This document shows positions 44,863 through 55,765 of a stretch of DNA of 64,000 bases, one piece after another. The DNA lies in NCBI GenBank assembly GCA_963696105.1, contig CAVOIP010000004.1, positions 542,992-606,991 on the forward strand. Reading direction: 5' to 3'. The position numbers and the translations under genes were made by a program. The notes under the pieces were generated by a model that ran no database searches, was not told where the DNA came from, and saw nothing but the letters and a program-made list of their open reading frames with translations. Source of the DNA: CAVRTM01 sp963696105. GTDB taxonomy: Bacteria > Actinomycetota > Actinomycetes > Actinomycetales > Dermatophilaceae. Position 1 is the first letter of the stretch, and the number at the start of each line of letters is the position of its first letter.

Positions 44863-45348
44863 TCAGCGCACCCGGCCGTAGGACACGGCGCTGGTCCACA
44901 GGGTGGCAAGCTTGACGTGGTCACCGGGCTTGGGTGCGTGCCAGATGCGGCCGGCGCCGGCGTAGATGCCCACGTGGTAGACGTAGCCGCCGCTCTTGAA
45001 GAACACCAGGTCGCCGACGCGGCGCGACCTCGCGCTGATGTGGGTGGTGGCGGCGTACTGCTGGGCGGCGGTGCGGGGCAGCCTCTTGCCGACCCGGCCG
45101 TAGACCCACTTGGTCAGGCCGGAGCAGTCGAAGCGGGTGGGACCGACGGCGCCCCAGACGTAGGGGGCGCCCTTCCTCGTGGCGGCGATGCTGACGACCC
45201 TGCTCCCGGTGGCGGCGGTGACCGCGGCGTGGGCGGGTGCGGCGGTGAGGGAGGAGAGCCCGGTCAGACCGGTGGCCACCATCATCACGACGGCGAGGCG
45301 GGCAAGGACGGACCGGGACATGCGGGCAGCGTGAAATGACGCGTTCAT
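44863..45348 (-). CDS. NlpC/P60 (C40) cell-wall endopeptidase
   Basis: The 161-residue secreted enzyme has a signal peptide ending AAPAHAAV near residue 42. The catalytic cysteine motif is TRFDCSGLTKWVYGRVG, followed by RTAAQQYAATT, the histidine region YVYHVGIYAGAGRIWHAPKPGD and a short C-terminus. It cleaves peptide bonds in peptidoglycan stems. It contains only the catalytic domain. The leader upstream matches a c-di-AMP (ydaO) riboswitch, a known control arrangement for wall hydrolases in actinobacteria. Confidence 0.9.
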   Translation of the reverse strand: MNASFHAARMSRSVLARLAVVMMVATGLTGLSSLTAAPAHAAVTAATGSRVVSIAATRKGAPYVWGAVGPTRFDCSGLTKWVYGRVGKRLPRTAAQQYAATTHISARSRRVGDLVFFKSGGYVYHVGIYAGAGRIWHAPKPGDHVKLATLWTSAVSYGRVR

Positions 45349-45361
45349 GGGGGAGGCTCCA

Positions 45362-45520
45362 GGAACCGCTTGCGAGGCATGACCTGTCGGGTTCGGGAAC
45401 CTGTCTCCCCGGCCCGAGCCTCGCCCAGGTCCCGGGGACCGTGGTGTCGGCTGCGGGCTTCACCCCGAGGAACGGCCGAGGCCGCTCCGTACTACTCGGG
45501 TGCACCGCTCCTGCCACGAA
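45362..45520 (-). ncRNA. ydaO-type c-di-AMP riboswitch upstream of the NlpC/P60 gene
   Basis: Read on the minus strand, the leader contains CAGGAGCGGTGCACCCGAG at its start, GGGGTGAAGCCC in the middle and CCGAACCCGACAGGTCATG followed by CCTCGCAAGCGG near its end. These correspond to the conserved ydaO blocks GGUGAA..CC and CCGAACCCGUCAG..CCUCG..GGCG. The outer CAGGA and TCCTG can form the closing stem. It ends 14 bases before the start codon. Known role: c-di-AMP binding turns off wall-hydrolase expression. The boundaries are approximate. Confidence 0.75.
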
Positions 45521-45673
45521 CACACGTCGTGCTTGATCCGGGCTGTCACGGTGGCAGGACTCAGCGTCGTGGCAGCGGCCCACCGCTGGTGCGGCGAGGC
45601 AGCGGCAACGCTACTAGAACAGAACGCGCAGAGGAGGTGAACTCAGAAAACTGCCCAAAGACGTGTCGTCGTA

Positions 45674-45690
45674 CCCCCTGTTTGAGGGGG
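45674..45690 (-). terminator. Terminator hairpin after the zinc metallopeptidase gene
   Basis: CCCCCT, loop GTTTG, AGGGGG lies nine bases past the stop of the minus-strand gene at 45699. It separates that gene from the riboswitch promoter region below it. Confidence 0.55.
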
Positions 45691-45698
45691 CGAAACGG

Positions 45699-46659
45699 TC
45701 AGACGGTCGGCACGTTGAGCGTGTCGCAGGCGTTGAGGTCGCCGCTGCGGTAGCCGGTGGTGAACCACCTCTGCCGCTGCGCCCGGAGCCGTGGGTCCAC
45801 GTCTCGGGATTGACCCGCCCCTGCGCCTGCCTGCTGGATCCGGTCGTCGCCCGACGGCCGACGCGGCGGACAGCGCGGAGTCGATGTCCTGCGGGTCAGC
45901 GGCTTCAGCAGCGGATCGCCCTGCGGCGTCCTTGGTCGTCGGTCGCGTGCTTGGCCCACACACCGGCCAGGCAGTCCGCCATCAGCTCGACCCGCACCGA
46001 GCGCCGCTCTCGGCGCCCTGCGGGGTCGCGCTGCGCCTGGCTCCAGCAGCCCGAGCAGGTCCTGGATGTGGTGGCCGTACTCGTGCGCGACGACGTACTC
46101 CTGGGCGAGCGCCCCGTCGTCGGCGCCGAAGCGGGAGGTCAGCTCGTCGAAGAAGCTCGGCGTCGATGTAGACCTTGCTGGTCCAGCGGGCAGTAGAACG
46201 GGCCCGACCTGCGTTGGAGGCGGTGCCGCAGGCCGGACTGGGTCTGCCGCTGTAGAGCACGGTCGTGCGCAGGGGTGTACCGCTTGCCGTAGCGCGGCAG
46301 GGCTGTCTGCCCAGTAGGCCTGGACGCTGTTGACGGTGCCGACGACGCGGCACTGCGCGTCCCGGTTGGCGTCGGCCCCGGTCCGGCACTGCGAGAAGGA
46401 CCCTGCGACCCGCCAGGCTGCACCTGGCCCTGGTCCAGCGAGCCGCCCCGGGCGCCCGGGTGGTGGTGCCACTGTCTCCGGTCCCGCCACCCAGGCCGCC
46501 GCCGAAGACCAGGTCGAGGATCAGCAGCAGGACGCCGCCGGCTCCACCGCCGACGGCGATGCCACCGCCCGGCATGCCACCGCCGCCGACCATGCCGCCC
46601 CCGCCGCCCCCGACCTCGACCTGGCAGGTGTCGAGGTCGGCGTTGTCGTTGAAGCTCAT
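45699..46659 (-). pseudogene. Neutral zinc metallopeptidase (YpfJ/KPN_02809 family), multiply frameshifted
   Basis: The N-terminus MSFNDNADLDTCQVEVGGGGGG and a Gly-rich hydrophobic helix (GGGAGGVLLLILDLVFGGG) are typical. The catalytic region reads VYIDAEFFDELTSRFGADDGALAQEYVVAHEYGHHIQDLLGLL when frames are joined, with the HEYGH zinc motif. Preceding pieces are QCRTGADANRDAQCRVVGTVNSVQ and LPRYGKRYTP. The C-terminus is QRQRWFTTGYRSGDLNACDTL. At least six frame changes, both insertions and a few deletions, break it. It is probably a membrane-anchored extracytoplasmic peptidase. A terminator hairpin follows. Confidence 0.7.
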
Positions 46660-46786
46660 GGTGGAGCCCTCCGGGAGCATCCTGGCGCTCCGGCGTAGAC
46701 TGTCCGCGCGTAGACTCGGCCGCACCCCCTGGGCGACGACGAAGGCTGCCGTCCGACCCGCCCCCACTGCCGTGAGAGGCCCTAAC

Positions 46787-48407
<1,621 letters not shown>

Positions 48408-48411
48408 CCCG

Positions 48412-49305
48412 GTGAGCGACCCCACCCGCCCCCATCCCGGGCTGCGCCTGGAGCAGGACGGCCCGCTGCTGACGCTGACCCTGGACGACCCGGCCAGGCG
48501 CAACGCCCAGACGCCGAGCCTGTGGGCGGCGCTGGCTCAGGTGGGGGAGTCGCTGGCCCCGGAGGTCCGCGTGGTCGTCGTGCGCGCGGAGGGCCCGTCG
48601 TTCTCCGCCGGCCTGGACCGCGGCATGCTCACGCCGCAGGGCGTGGCCGGCGAGCAGTCCGTCCTGGAGCTCGCCGCGCACCGGCGAGGCGGCCCTTCGG
48701 ACCGCGATCGCCGGCTTCCAGCGCGGCTTCACCTCTGGTCGCAGGTGCCGGCCGTGGTCCTCGCGGCCGTGCAGGGCGCACGCGATCGGCGCCGGGTTCC
48801 AGCTGGCGTTGGCCTGCGACCTGCGGGTGGTGGCCGACGACGTCGCGTTCGCCATGCGCGAGACCAGCCTCGGCCTGGTGCCCGACCTGGCCGGTACGGC
48901 GCCGCTGGTGCGGCTCGTCGGCTACGCCCGCGCGCTGGAGATCTGCGCGACCGGGCGATGCGGTGCACGCCGACGAGGCCGTGCGGCTCGGACTGGCCCC
49001 GGTCGTCGTACCGCGGGCGGAGCTGGACGACACCGTCCGCGACCTGGCCGGCGCGATCCTGGAGGCGCCCTCCGCGGCGGTGCGCGAGCTCAAGCCGCTG
49101 CTGCGGCACGCCGCCGACGCGGACCCCGGCGGCCCAGCACGCAGCCGAGCGCGCAGCCCAGGCACGGCTGCTGGCCGCCATGAGCCGGGAGCCGCGGGAA
49201 GTAACACCCCGACGGCAGGCGTTGTCAGACCCGACGACGATGTCTAGGAGCAGGACCCCCGCCGACCGTGGGGGGACAGGCGGAGCGGAGACCCCATGTC
49301 GATGA
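48412..49305 (+). pseudogene. Enoyl-CoA hydratase/isomerase family protein, frameshifted
   Basis: Recognisable crotonase segments are LRLEQDGPLLTLTLDDPARRNAQ, VRVVVVRAEGPSFSAGLDR, LRTAIAGFQRGF, VPAVVLAAVQG, GAGFQLALACDLRVVADDVAFAMRE and SLGLVPDLAGTAPLVRLVGYARALEI. They lie in different frames; about five breaks are needed, near 48690, 48735, 48780, 48955 and 49130. It would hydrate or isomerise an acyl-CoA double bond in the cytoplasm. It starts at GTG four bases after the ABC-F stop. Its C-terminal limit is uncertain, since the open frame runs a little into the next gene. Confidence 0.7.
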
Positions 49306-51224
49306 GCGGCTGGCAGATGATGCGGTCGCTGACGCGCGACTCGTCCGTGGCGCAGCGCAAGCTGGCACCAGGCACGGCGCGTCGGGTGGTCGGCTACGCC
49401 CGGCCCTACAAGCGGCAGATCATCGGCGTTCCTGGTGCTCGTGGTGATCGACGCGGCGCTCGTGGTCGCGCCGCCGCTGCTGCTGGGCCAGATCATCGAC
49501 GACGGCGTCACCCCCAAGAACGCCGGGGTCGTGGTGCGCCTGTCGCTGGTCGTGGCCTTCATCGCCGTGCTGGACGCGGTCATGAGCCTGGTCCAGCGGT
49601 GGTTCTCCTCGCGGATCGGCGAGGGGCTCATCTTCGACCTGCGCACCGAGGTCTTCGCCCACGTGCAGCGCCAGCCGATCGCGTTCTTCACCCGCGCCCA
49701 GACCGGCTCGCTGGTCAGCCGGCTCAACAACGACGTCATCGGCGCCCAGCAGGCGTTCACCTCGACCCTCTCGGGTGTGGTGTCGCAACGTCATCGGCGT
49801 CGTCGTCATCGTCGTCGCGATGTCGTCGCTGTCCTGGCCGATCACCCTGGCCGCCCTGGTCGCTGCTGCCGTTCTTCCTCGTCCCCGCCCGGCTCATGGG
49901 GCGCCGGCTCGCCGGCGCTGACCCGCGAGTCGATGGAGCCTCAACGCCGAGCTCGGCACGCCGGATGACCGAGCGGTTCAACGTGGCCGGCGCGCTGCTG
50001 GTCAAGCTCTTCGGGCGCCCGGCCGAGCGAGGACGAGCAGTACGCCGACCGGGCCGGCCGGGTCCGTGACATCGGCGTCAGGATCGCGCTCAACCGCACG
50101 CGTCTTCTTCGTCGCCCTGACGCTGGTCGCCTCCCTCGCGACCGCCTGGTCTACGGCGTCGGCGGCGTCATGGCCGTCGACGGCACCCTGACGGTCGGCA
50201 CCCTGCTGGCCCTGGCCGGCCCTGCTCGGCCGCCTCTACGGCCCGCTCACCGCCCTGTCCAACGTGCGGGTCGACGTCATGACGGCGCTGGTGTCCTTCG
50301 AGCGGGTCTTCGAGGTGCTCGACCTCGAGCCGCTGGTCAAGGAGGCCGAGGCGCCGGTGGACATCCCGCACCGGCCGCTGGCCGTGGACTTCGACCGGCG
50401 TCGGCTTCAGCTACCCCTCCGCCGACGAGGTGTCGCTCGCCTCGCTGGAGACCGGTGGCCTCCGGCGACCGCGCCGCCGGCGCGCCGGTGCTGCACGACG
50501 TGACGTTCCGCGCGCGCGCCGGGGCAGCTGGTCGCGCTGGTCGGCCCCAGCGGTGCCGGCAAGACGACCATCACGAGCCTGGTCGCGCGCCTCTACGACC
50601 CCACCCACGGCAGCGTGCGGCTGGGCGGCATCGACCTGCGCGACGTCGAGCCTGAGCTCGGTGCACGACGTCGTCGGCGTCGTGACCCAGGACGCGCACC
50701 TGTTCCACGACACGATCCGGGCCAACCTGCACTACGCCAACCCCGCCGCGACCGAGGCGCAGATGGTGCAGGCGCTGCACGGCGGCGCAGGTGTGGGACC
50801 TGGTCACCCAGCCTGCCCGAGGGCCTGGACACGGTCGTCGGCGACCGCGGGCACCGGCTCTCCGGCGGCGAGAAGCAGCGCCTCGCCATCGCCCGGCTGC
50901 TGCTGAAGAGCCCCGGCCTCGTGGTCCTGGACGAGGCCACCGCCCACCTCGACAGCGAGTCCGAGGCCGCGGTCCAGCGGGCCCTCGACACGGCCCTGTC
51001 GGGGCGCACGGCGCTCGTCATCGCCCACCGGCTGTCCACCGTCCGCGGCGCAGACCAGATCCTCGTCGTCGACGGCGGCCGGATCGTCGAGCGCGGCACC
51101 CACCTCGAGCTGCTCGACGGCAGGCGGTCTCTACACCGACCTCTACCGCACCCAGTTCGCCGAGCAGGGCAGCGTCGCCGAAGGCACCGTCGTGGATGTC
51201 ATCGAGGACCCCGTCCCGTCGTGA
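49296..51224 (+). pseudogene. ABC exporter half-transporter (membrane domain plus ATPase), many frameshifts
   Basis: Joined frames give about 630 residues. The N-terminal six-helix domain contains VLVVIDAALVVAPPLLLGQIIDDG, AHVQRQPIAFFTRAQTGSLVSRLNNDVIGAQQ and VGGVMAVDGTLTVGTLLAL. The C-terminal ATPase has VGPSGAGKTTITSLVARLYDP, VTQDAHLFHDTIRANLHYANP, GDRGHRLSGGEKQRLAIARLLL and VVLDEATAHLDSESE. It belongs to the multidrug/lipid exporter class and would work as a dimer. Some eighteen breaks occur between 49428 and 51123, nearly all single added bases plus one deletion near 50142. The sequence quality of this stretch is suspect. Confidence 0.75.
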
Positions 51225-51415
51225 CGCCGCAGTCCGAGGGGCCACGCGACGACCCGCAGGGCCCTCGGCGCGCACACACCCCGACGGGGGGCGTCCCCCT
51301 CTCACGCGGGTGGGCGGCGGATGCGGCACGGTCCTGCCTGAACTGTGAGTGGTCTTTCCTGGTCCCTGCCGCTGAGCGGGCGGAGCGGAACAGGCGCGAC
51401 CCGTGCTGGGGCCCG

Positions 51416-51829
51416 CTACTCGTGCAGTGACGGCGCGTAGGACAACCCGACGACGGCGCCTTCGGGCGAGAGCAGGCGGGCGACGGTCTGGCCCCAGGGT
51501 TCCTGCCGCGAGTCGTGAAGGAGGTCGTACCCGTCAGATCGAAGCTCGTCGGCGCCGGCGGCCACCGCCTCGGCGTCCGCGACCTCGAACTCGAGGCTCA
51601 CCTGCGGGACGGGGACGTCCTTGGGCCAGGTGGCCGTCCCGAAGCAGGCTTGTGCAGCCTGCTCGAGCGGCCACACACCGAAGTGCTTGCACCCAGCGAT
51701 CTCCTCGCTGGCGAAGTAGTCACCGTCCAGCTGCTTCAGCGGAAGCCCGAAGGCGCCCATGTAGAGCCGTCGGCTCTCGGACGGCACAGGTGTGATGACG
51801 GCGACGCTGGTGACGAACTGAATACGCAT
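51416..51829 (-). CDS. VOC family (glyoxalase/bleomycin resistance-like) protein
   Basis: The 137-residue protein has the double beta-alpha-beta-beta-beta VOC layout: RIQFVTSVAVITPVPSESRRLYMGAFGLPL at the start, HFGVWPLEQAAQACFG in the middle and VSLEFEVADAEAVAAGADELRSDG then ARLLSPEGAVVGLSY at the end. The family includes metal-dependent lyases, dioxygenases and binding proteins; the substrate cannot be assigned. It is intact although both neighbours are frameshifted. The 191-base gap before it and the 136 bases after it show nothing distinctive. Confidence 0.8.
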   Translation of the reverse strand: MRIQFVTSVAVITPVPSESRRLYMGAFGLPLKQLDGDYFASEEIAGCKHFGVWPLEQAAQACFGTATWPKDVPVPQVSLEFEVADAEAVAAGADELRSDGYDLLHDSRQEPWGQTVARLLSPEGAVVGLSYAPSLHE

Positions 51830-51965
51830 GGGACCTACCTCCACGGTTGCGGATCGTCCAGATCGAATCTAGCCGTCGGGGCGCGCGACAACGACGGGCC
51901 CGCTCTGCCGCAGGACGCGGCCGGCTGACGCGCAGGAGGGGCCACGTCCGTGCTAGACATCACGA

Positions 51966-54086
51966 ATGCTGCCGACTGACAACCCGTTCGCCGCCCCCAG
52001 CGAGCTGCCGCTGCACTTCCCGCCGTTCGACCGGATCCGGGAGGAGCACTACCGGCCCGCCATCGAGCAGGGGATGGCGCAGCAGCGCGCCGAGGTCGAC
52101 GCCATCGGCTCCGACCCCGAGGAGCCGACCTTCGCCAACACCCTGGAGGCCCTCGAGTGCTCCGGCCGGCTGCTGGACCGCGTGCTCTCGGTCTTCTACA
52201 ACCTCGTCTCCTCCGACTCCACCGACTCCCTGCTCGCCCTCGAGGGTGAGGTGTCGCCGATGCTGGCGGCACACCAGGACGCCATCCACCTGGACGCGGC
52301 GCTGTTCGCCCGGATCGACCAGCTGCACCGGGACCGGGCGACGCTCGCTCTGCAGCCGGAGCAGCTGCGGCTGCTGGAGCGCCTGCACACCGACTTCGTC
52401 CGCGCCGGTGCCGCCCTCGGCGAGCAGGAGCAGGAGCGGCTGCGGTCACTGAACGAACGTCTGTCGAGCCTGACCTCGACCTTCTCCACCCGGCTGCTGG
52501 CCGAGACCCGCGACCTGGCCGTGCACGTCGAGGACCGGGCCGAGCTGGACGGCCTCGCCGAGGACGCGGTCGCCGCTGCCGAGCAGGCCGCGCGCACCCG
52601 CGGGCTGGACGGCTACCTGCTCACCCTGGTCCTCCCGACCGCCCAGCCGGCACTGGCGTCGCTGACCAACCGGGCGCTGCGCCGGCGCCTGCACGAGGCG
52701 GCCGTCAGCCGTGGCCTGCGCGGCAACGAGCACGACACCCGGGAGGTGATCACCGGGATCGCCTCCCTGCGGGCCCAGCGGGCGGCGCTGCTCGGGTTCC
52801 CCGACCACGCGTCGTACGTGGTGGCGGACCGGACCGCCGGCACGGTCGAGGCGGTGGTCTCGATGCTGGGCGCCCTGGTCGGACCGGCGGTGGCCAACGC
52901 CCGGGACGAGGCGGCCGAGCTGGAGGCGGCGCTGCACGCGGACGGGCACGAGGGACCGCTGGAGCCGTGGGACTGGGCGTTCTACGCCGAACGGGTCAAG
53001 GCGGCTCGGTTCGAGGTCGACGAGGCGCGGCTGCGGCCCTACTTCGAGCTGCGGGCGCGTCCTGCACGACGGTGTGCTGCGCGCGGCCACCGCGCTGTAC
53101 GGCGTCACCTTCGACCAGCGCCACGACCTGCCCGTCTACCACCCGGACGTCACCGTCTTCGACGTCAACGACGACGACGGCACGCCAGCTCGGCATCTTC
53201 GTCTGCGACTGGTACGCCCGTGACTCCAAGCGTGGCGGGGCGTGGATGAGCACCTTCGTGGACCAGGCCCGGCTGCTGGGCACCCGGCCGGTCGTGGTGG
53301 TCAACCTCAACGTGCCCCGACCGCCCGGCGACGAGCCGGCGCTGATGACCAGCGACAACGTGCGCACGGCGTTCCACGAGTTCGGGCACGCGCTGCACGG
53401 GCTCTTCTCCGACGTGACCTACCCGAGGCTCTCGGGCACCAACGTGCCCGCGCGACTTCGTCGAGTTCCCGTCGCAGGTCAACGAGATGTGGGCGTGGTG
53501 GCCCGAGATCCTCAGCGCCTACGCCCGGCACCACGTGACGGGCGAGCCGCTGCCGCAGGCGGAGGTCGACGGGCTGCTGGCCGCGAGCAGCTACGGCGAG
53601 GGGTTCGCCACGGTGGAGTACCTCGGCGCGGCCCTGCTGGACCAGGAGTGGCACCGGCTGGCGCCGGGAGCCGACGCCGTCGCGGTCCAGGACGTCGAGG
53701 CGTTCGAGCACGCCGCCCTTCGCCGGCACGGCATCGACCTCGACGTCGTGCCGCCGCGGTACCGCAGCACCTACTTCCAGCACGCGTTCCTGAACGGGTA
53801 CGACGCGGGCTACTACTCCTACATCTGGAGCGAGGTGCTCGACGCGGACCTGGTCGAGTGGTTCCACGAGCACGGCGGGCTGCAGCGCAGCAACGGCGAG
53901 CGGTTCCGCGAGCGGCTGCTCAGCCGCGGCGGCACGCGGGACGCGATGGAGATGTTCGCCGCCGTGCGCGGGCGCGGCCCGCGCATCGAGCCGCTGCTGG
54001 AGCGCCGCGGCCTGACCCCCGGCTACACCTCAGAGGACGCGGGTGGCGCCACCGTCGACGGAGACGGCGGTGCCGGTCAGGTATGA
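51966..54086 (+). pseudogene. M3 family oligopeptidase (oligopeptidase A / Dcp-like), three frameshifts
   Basis: About 705 residues when joined. Family features are NPFAAPSELPLHFPPFDRI at the start, EPTFANTLEALECSGRLL, GIFVCDWYARDSKRGGAWMSTF, the zinc motif AFHEFGHALHGLFSDV, FPSQVNEMWAWWPEIL and YYSYIWSEVLDADLVEWF near the end. The frame shifts by one added base near 53055, 53184 and 53450. It cleaves short peptides in the cytoplasm. All catalytic residues are present, so error is more likely than loss of function. The 3' end overlaps the opposite-strand SDR gene by about 57 bases. Confidence 0.8.
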
Positions 54087-54790
54087 CGCGGCGGGGGAGG
54101 TGACGAACGCGGTCACCGTGCCGAACTCCTCGGGCGTGCCGTAGCGGCGCAGCGGTATGGCGGCCTCGGACCGCCTGCGCGACCCGTCCGGGTCACCACC
54201 GGCCTCGTCGAGCTCGCGGACGCGGTCGGTGTCGATCCGGCCGGGGAGCACGACGTTGACGCGCGACCCCTGCGGCGCCGTACTCGTCGGCGAGGGTCTT
54301 GGCGGCCATGGCCAGGCCGGGACGCAGCCCGTTGGAGATGGCCAGACCCGGGATGGGGCTGCGCACCGAGGACGACAGCACGAACGTGACGGCCTGGCCG
54401 TCACCGCTGGCCAGGACGGCCCGGGCCAGCCGCAGCGGGCCGAGGAAGACGGACTCGAAGGCGGTGCGCCAGGTGTCGTCCTCCATGGTCGCCGCCGGCC
54501 CGGGCGGCGGGCCGCCGACGCTCACCACGGTGCCGTCGAGCCGGCCGAAGCGCTCCATGGCCGTGGCCACGAGACGGTCGGCGACCTCCGGGTCGGCCAG
54601 GTCGCCGGCGACACCGACGACCCGGTCCGGCGCCGCCGAGGGCCTGCGCGGCGGCGGCGGCACGGGACTCCTCCCGGGAGCAGAGCACCACGCGCGCGCC
54701 CTCGGCCACCAGCTGTGCCGCGGTGGCGTGACCGAGGCCCCTCGAGGCCCCACTGACGATGTAGACGCGGTCGCGCAGCCCCAGATCCAT
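54030..54790 (-). pseudogene. SDR family oxidoreductase, two frameshifts
   Basis: The N-terminus MDLGLRDRVYIVSGASRGLGHA has the TGxxxGxG cofactor motif in the variant SGASRGLG. In the next frame come VAGDLADPEVADRLVATAMERFGRLDGTVVSVGG and VLSSSVRSPIPGLAISNGLRPGL, where the usual catalytic Ser is present but the YxxxK tyrosine is replaced (AISNGLRPG). The end, VNVVLPGRIDTDR and SYLTGTAVSVDGGATRVL, is in a third frame. Breaks lie near 54290 and 54650, each one extra base. The missing tyrosine is known in some SDR subfamilies of this type, so activity is uncertain. Confidence 0.7.
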
Positions 54791-54828
54791 GGCGCCATCG
54801 TGGCACGCGCCCTCCGCAGGGGGCGCGG

Positions 54829-54869
54829 CGACCGTCCGGCACCGGTCCTGCGTGGGTGCCGGACGGTCG
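54829..54869 (-). terminator. Terminator hairpin after the aldehyde dehydrogenase pair
   Basis: A perfect 14-base stem (54829-54842 with 54856-54869) and 13-base loop begins six bases past the stop of the minus-strand gene ending at 54875. It separates that unit from the SDR gene. Confidence 0.7.
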
Positions 54870-54874
54870 GCACC

Positions 54875-55765
54875 TCAGTAGCTCGAGCCACCGGCGAGCG
54901 AGGGCGCGCCGGTCGGGTGCCAGACGGTCTTGGTCTCGAGGAACGCCCGCAGCCGGGTGGTGCCGGGCGCCGCCTCGGGGTCGAACGGCCGCCGCGGCAC
55001 GTGGACCCGCTTGACCGTCCCGGCCGCCACCCGCCCCAGCTCGGCCCGCAGCTCGGCGTCCACGCCGGTGAGGTCGAGACCGTTGACGTCGCCGTGCGCC
55101 GCCAGGTGCGGCAGCACCTCGGCGGCGTGGCCGGTGAGGAGGTTGACCACGCCGGCGGGCAGGTCGCTGGTGGCCAGGATCTCGGCCAGCACGGCGACGA
55201 CGCACGCCGCCTCGGCGCGCGTCACCACGACCACGGCGTTGCCGCCGGCCACGACGGGGGCGAGGGCCGACACGAGGCCGAGCAGGGCGTGCTCTGCCGG
55301 CGCGGCGGCGACGACGACCCCGGTCGGCTCGGGGGCGGAGTAGGAGAAGAACGGCGCGCTGACCGCGTTGACGCTGCCCATGACCGTCGCGAGCTTGTCC
55401 GTCCAGCCCGCGTGGTGCACCAGCGAGTCGACCGCGAGGTCCACCTCGCGCGACGCCCGGGCGACGGACAGCCCGGACAGGTCCCGCAGCGCCTGGACCA
55501 GCTCGGCCCGGCGGCCCTCCATCATCTCGGCCATCCGGTACATCACCTGGCCGCGGTTGTACGGCGTCGCCGAGGCCCAGGCCGCCTGCCCCTTGCGGGC
55601 GGCCACGACCGCGTCCCGGCCGTCCTTGCGGGACGCCAGCGCCGCGTTGGCCATGAACCCTCCTTGGTGGTCGGTGACCCGGACCGTGCGCCCGGACTCG
55701 GAGCGGGCGTGCGCGCCGCCGATGTAGAGCTTGCAGGTCTTGGTGACCGTGAGGCGCTGCGCCAT
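54875..55765 (-). CDS. Truncated aldehyde dehydrogenase-family protein without catalytic domain
   Basis: The 296-residue protein keeps the N-terminal cofactor-binding half of the ALDH fold: VTKTCKLYIGGAHARSESGR, WASATPYNRGQVMYRMAEMME and ALAPVVAGGNAVVVVTRAEA. The catalytic cysteine loop and the C-terminal half are absent; after residue 230 come only TVKRVHVPRRPFDPEAAPG and a short tail. The start overlaps the stop of the full-length ALDH gene. Such a short paralogue beside a full ALDH is seen in several actinobacterial deoC loci; it may be a structural partner. It is not a frame-broken gene. Confidence 0.8.
   Translation of the reverse strand: MAQRLTVTKTCKLYIGGAHARSESGRTVRVTDHQGGFMANAALASRKDGRDAVVAARKGQAAWASATPYNRGQVMYRMAEMMEGRRAELVQALRDLSGLSVARASREVDLAVDSLVHHAGWTDKLATVMGSVNAVSAPFFSYSAPEPTGVVVAAAPAEHALLGLVSALAPVVAGGNAVVVVTRAEAACVVAVLAEILATSDLPAGVVNLLTGHAAEVLPHLAAHGDVNGLDLTGVDAELRAELGRVAAGTVKRVHVPRRPFDPEAAPGTTRLRAFLETKTVWHPTGAPSLAGGSSY

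Noticed and set aside
54030..54086. Functional significance of the M3 peptidase/SDR 3' overlap
   Set aside because: Both genes carry frame errors, so the overlap length cannot be trusted.
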